In this document: positions 62,188 through 64,000 of the stretch, piece by piece
Layout: each line of letters starts with the position of its first letter
How positions within the stretch are numbered: position 1 is the first letter of the stretch
Program-made: the position numbers and the translations under genes
The notes under the pieces: generated by a model
Databases searched by the model: none
Seen by the model: the letters and a program-made list of their open reading frames with translations, nothing else
What the model was told of the DNA's origin: nothing
Source: Butyrivibrio proteoclasticus B316
Lineage (GTDB): Bacteria; Bacillota; Clostridia; Lachnospirales; Lachnospiraceae
DNA: 64,000 bases
Direction: 5' to 3'
NCBI RefSeq assembly: GCF_000145035.1
Contig: NC_014387.1
Location: forward strand, 876,276-940,275

Positions 62188-64000
62188 ATGACGGAAAAAG
62201 ATTTTTTGGATAAATATGGACAGAAATTAAATAATGAACAGCTTATGGCTGTGCGAACTATAGAGGGGCCGGTGTTACTACTGGCAGTGCCGGGAAGCGG
62301 CAAGACTACGGTACTTGTCAATAGGCTTGGGTACATGCTGAGTGTTAAGGGGATAGCTCCTGAGAACATTCTGACGCTGACTTATACGGTTGCAGCGACA
62401 AGGGATATGGCAAGGCGTTTTGAAGCTCTTTTTGGAAAAGAGATGGCTCAGGGCCTTGAGTTTAGGACTATTAACGGGATATGTGCCAAGATAATCAGCC
62501 ACTATGGAAGGCTTATAGGCAAGAAGTCTTTTGACCTTATCACGGATGAGAAGGTTTCGGGCAAGATACTGACTGACCTATACGTCAAGGTCTGCAGGGA
62601 ATATCCTACTGAGAGTGATATCAAGAATATCCGCACGCTCATCACCTACTGCAAGAACATGATGCTCACGGAAAAAGAGATCAGAAAGCGCGGCGAGGAT
62701 GAAGGCATAGAACTGTGGGATATGTATGACAAGTACAATGCTGAACTTAAGGCCAGAAGCCTTATGGACTATGACGATCAGATGATCTACGCCTACAGGA
62801 TGCTGAAAAGTTCACCGGATTTATTGGATTATTACAGAAAACTGTACAGATATATCTGCGTTGACGAAGCGCAGGATACCTCCAAGATCCAGCACATGAT
62901 CATTTCACTTCTTGCAGGAGAAAATGGAAATCTTTTCATGGTTGGTGACGAGGATCAGAGTATTTATGGCTTTAGGGCGGCTTATCCGGAGGCTCTTCTT
63001 AACTTTGAAAAAGAGCACAGAGGCGCCAAAGTCCTTGTCATGGATCAAAACTACAGATCAAATGCCAAGATAGTTAAGCTTGCGGATATGTTCATTCAAA
63101 AGAACTTTAACCGCCACGAGAAGCATATGCGGGCCACAAGAGACGCGGCTGCTGATATTAGTTATGTAGTTCTGGATACTAGAAAAAGACAGTACAATTA
63201 TCTTCTGGATATGGCTAAGAGCCTGGATACTGAGACTGCGGTCCTGTACAGAGATAATGAGAGTATTCTGCCGCTTGTGGATATGCTTGATCGTGAGGAT
63301 ATGCCATATAGGATCAAGAGCGCAGATATGGCCTTTTTTACCCACAGAATAGTTGTGGACGTAGTCAATATCCTAAAGTTTGCCCTAAATCCCATGGACC
63401 CTGAACTCTTCATGAAGATATATTTTAAGTTCCAGACTTATTTGAGAAAACCTGATGCAGAGCAGATGTGCCAAATGGCTGATTACAAGCATTACGGAAT
63501 TCTGGATGCAGTTGAGGATATTGAGGTTAACAAGAATACTCTTTCAAATGTCAGATCCCTTCGCACTCACTTTAGGAATATGGCGGCGGACAGCCCGGCC
63601 AAGGCTATTAACCGCATAAACAAGTACATGGGCTATGGCGATTATCTTCGTGATAACAACATGGATGACAATAAGCTTTTTATCCTTGAGATGCTGGCTC
63701 AAAATGAAGCGACAATCCAGGGATTTCTGGATAGGCTCGAGGAGCTTAGGACTATTATTACGGAAAAAGAAAATGACTATAGTGCAAAACTCATTCTTTC
63801 AACTGTCCATTCCAGTAAGGGCCTTGAGTACAGTAATGTCATTTTGATAGATGTGATAAACGGAGTTTTTCCGAGTAAGATGATCAAGAATTTTAAGACT
63901 GCTCTTCCTTCCGAGAAGCGTGACTACGAGGAAGAGAGACGAATCTTTTACGTCGGAATGACAAGAGCCAAGGATAAACTGACCATATTTAAGTATGGGG
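62188..64000 (+). CDS. UvrD/PcrA-family ATP-dependent DNA helicase (partial, 3' end beyond window)
   Basis: The frame is open from the ATG at 62188 to the window end, at least 604 residues. Motifs in order: NNEQLMAVRT (Q-motif), PGSGKTTVLVNRL (Walker A), LTYTVAATRDMARRF, YICVDEAQDTSKIQ (Walker B), FMVGDEDQSIYGFRAA, DQNYRSN, STVHSSKGLEYSNV and FYVGMTRAKDKL. This is a complete superfamily 1A 3'-5' helicase motor of the UvrD/PcrA/Rep group, distinct from the AddA encoded earlier. The C-terminal end is outside the window, so an extra nuclease or other domain cannot be excluded. The ribosome binding site is weak. Confidence 0.92.
   Translation, partial: MTEKDFLDKYGQKLNNEQLMAVRTIEGPVLLLAVPGSGKTTVLVNRLGYMLSVKGIAPENILTLTYTVAATRDMARRFEALFGKEMAQGLEFRTINGICAKIISHYGRLIGKKSFDLITDEKVSGKILTDLYVKVCREYPTESDIKNIRTLITYCKNMMLTEKEIRKRGEDEGIELWDMYDKYNAELKARSLMDYDDQMIYAYRMLKSSPDLLDYYRKLYRYICVDEAQDTSKIQHMIISLLAGENGNLFMVGDEDQSIYGFRAAYPEALLNFEKEHRGAKVLVMDQNYRSNAKIVKLADMFIQKNFNRHEKHMRATRDAAADISYVVLDTRKRQYNYLLDMAKSLDTETAVLYRDNESILPLVDMLDREDMPYRIKSADMAFFTHRIVVDVVNILKFALNPMDPELFMKIYFKFQTYLRKPDAEQMCQMADYKHYGILDAVEDIEVNKNTLSNVRSLRTHFRNMAADSPAKAINRINKYMGYGDYLRDNNMDDNKLFILEMLAQNEATIQGFLDRLEELRTIITEKENDYSAKLILSTVHSSKGLEYSNVILIDVINGVFPSKMIKNFKTALPSEKRDYEEERRIFYVGMTRAKDKLTIFKYG

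Noticed and set aside
61977..62369. N-terminal extension of the small membrane protein to 224 residues
   Set aside because: It would cross the AAGGAGG site at the 61976 start, the GC-rich hairpin and the start of the helicase gene on the other strand.

Overview
The window reads as chromosomal DNA from a moderately AT-rich Gram-positive Firmicute, most likely a plant-fibre-degrading Lachnospiraceae of the Butyrivibrio/Pseudobutyrivibrio type. This rests on AAGGAG-type ribosome binding sites, AddAB instead of RecBCD, a class B sortase, a very large modular GH43-GH10 xylanase, GH5 and GH13 glycosidases, and a split PurH behind a ZTP riboswitch. The genus is an inference. No rRNA, tRNA or CRISPR array was recognised.

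Layout. 1-4.1 kb: tail of a chemotaxis receptor, a Nudix hydrolase, then a secreted GH5 glucanase and a cytoplasmic GH13 glucosidase on the minus strand, the latter below a LacI-type operator. 4.4-7.3 kb: a YwlG-like protein, then a ZTP riboswitch/terminator controlling an IMP cyclohydrolase and a stand-alone AICAR transformylase. 7.4-17.2 kb: an EAL phosphodiesterase with a degenerate GGDEF, then addB and addA; addA carries two in-frame tandem-repeat insertions. 17.3-23.6 kb: a secreted protein made of carbohydrate-binding modules and a 1362-residue GH43-CBM6-CBM36-GH10-CBM13-CBM2 xylanase, whose upstream regions share a sequence motif. 23.7-27.1 kb: CPBP membrane protease, cyclophilin, a short old-yellow-enzyme-like oxidoreductase, a small unknown protein and acylphosphatase. 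27.1-31.1 kb: a siderophore/heme-type ABC importer on the minus strand with nested inverted repeats in its promoter. 31.2-36.8 kb: FtsX/MacB-type exporter plus two-component system. 36.7-38.7 kb: an IS605-type element with intact tnpB, a decayed tnpA and a DUF551 passenger, inserted at the 3' end of the histidine kinase gene.

38.8-49.9 kb: a 3385-residue CnaB-repeat surface protein and its adjacent class B sortase. 49.9-50.6 kb: a roughly 690-bp near-palindrome without convincing coding content. 50.6-53.1 kb: a membrane HD-GYP phosphodiesterase. 53.3-61.7 kb: a tightly coupled seven-gene operon (secreted Ala-rich protein, GT-C-like membrane protein, SH3-like membrane protein, four glycosyltransferase-like proteins) that probably builds a surface glycan. 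61.7-64 kb: a small membrane protein and a UvrD-type helicase cut by the window end.

The main themes are plant polysaccharide breakdown, cell-surface construction and c-di-GMP turnover. The least explained structure is in the intergenic regions: a small palindromic element family with compensatory base changes and GTTACTGTTCA-type ends (24.6 and 31.2 kb), a second hairpin repeat pair (2.4 and 24.55 kb), and the large palindrome at 50 kb.
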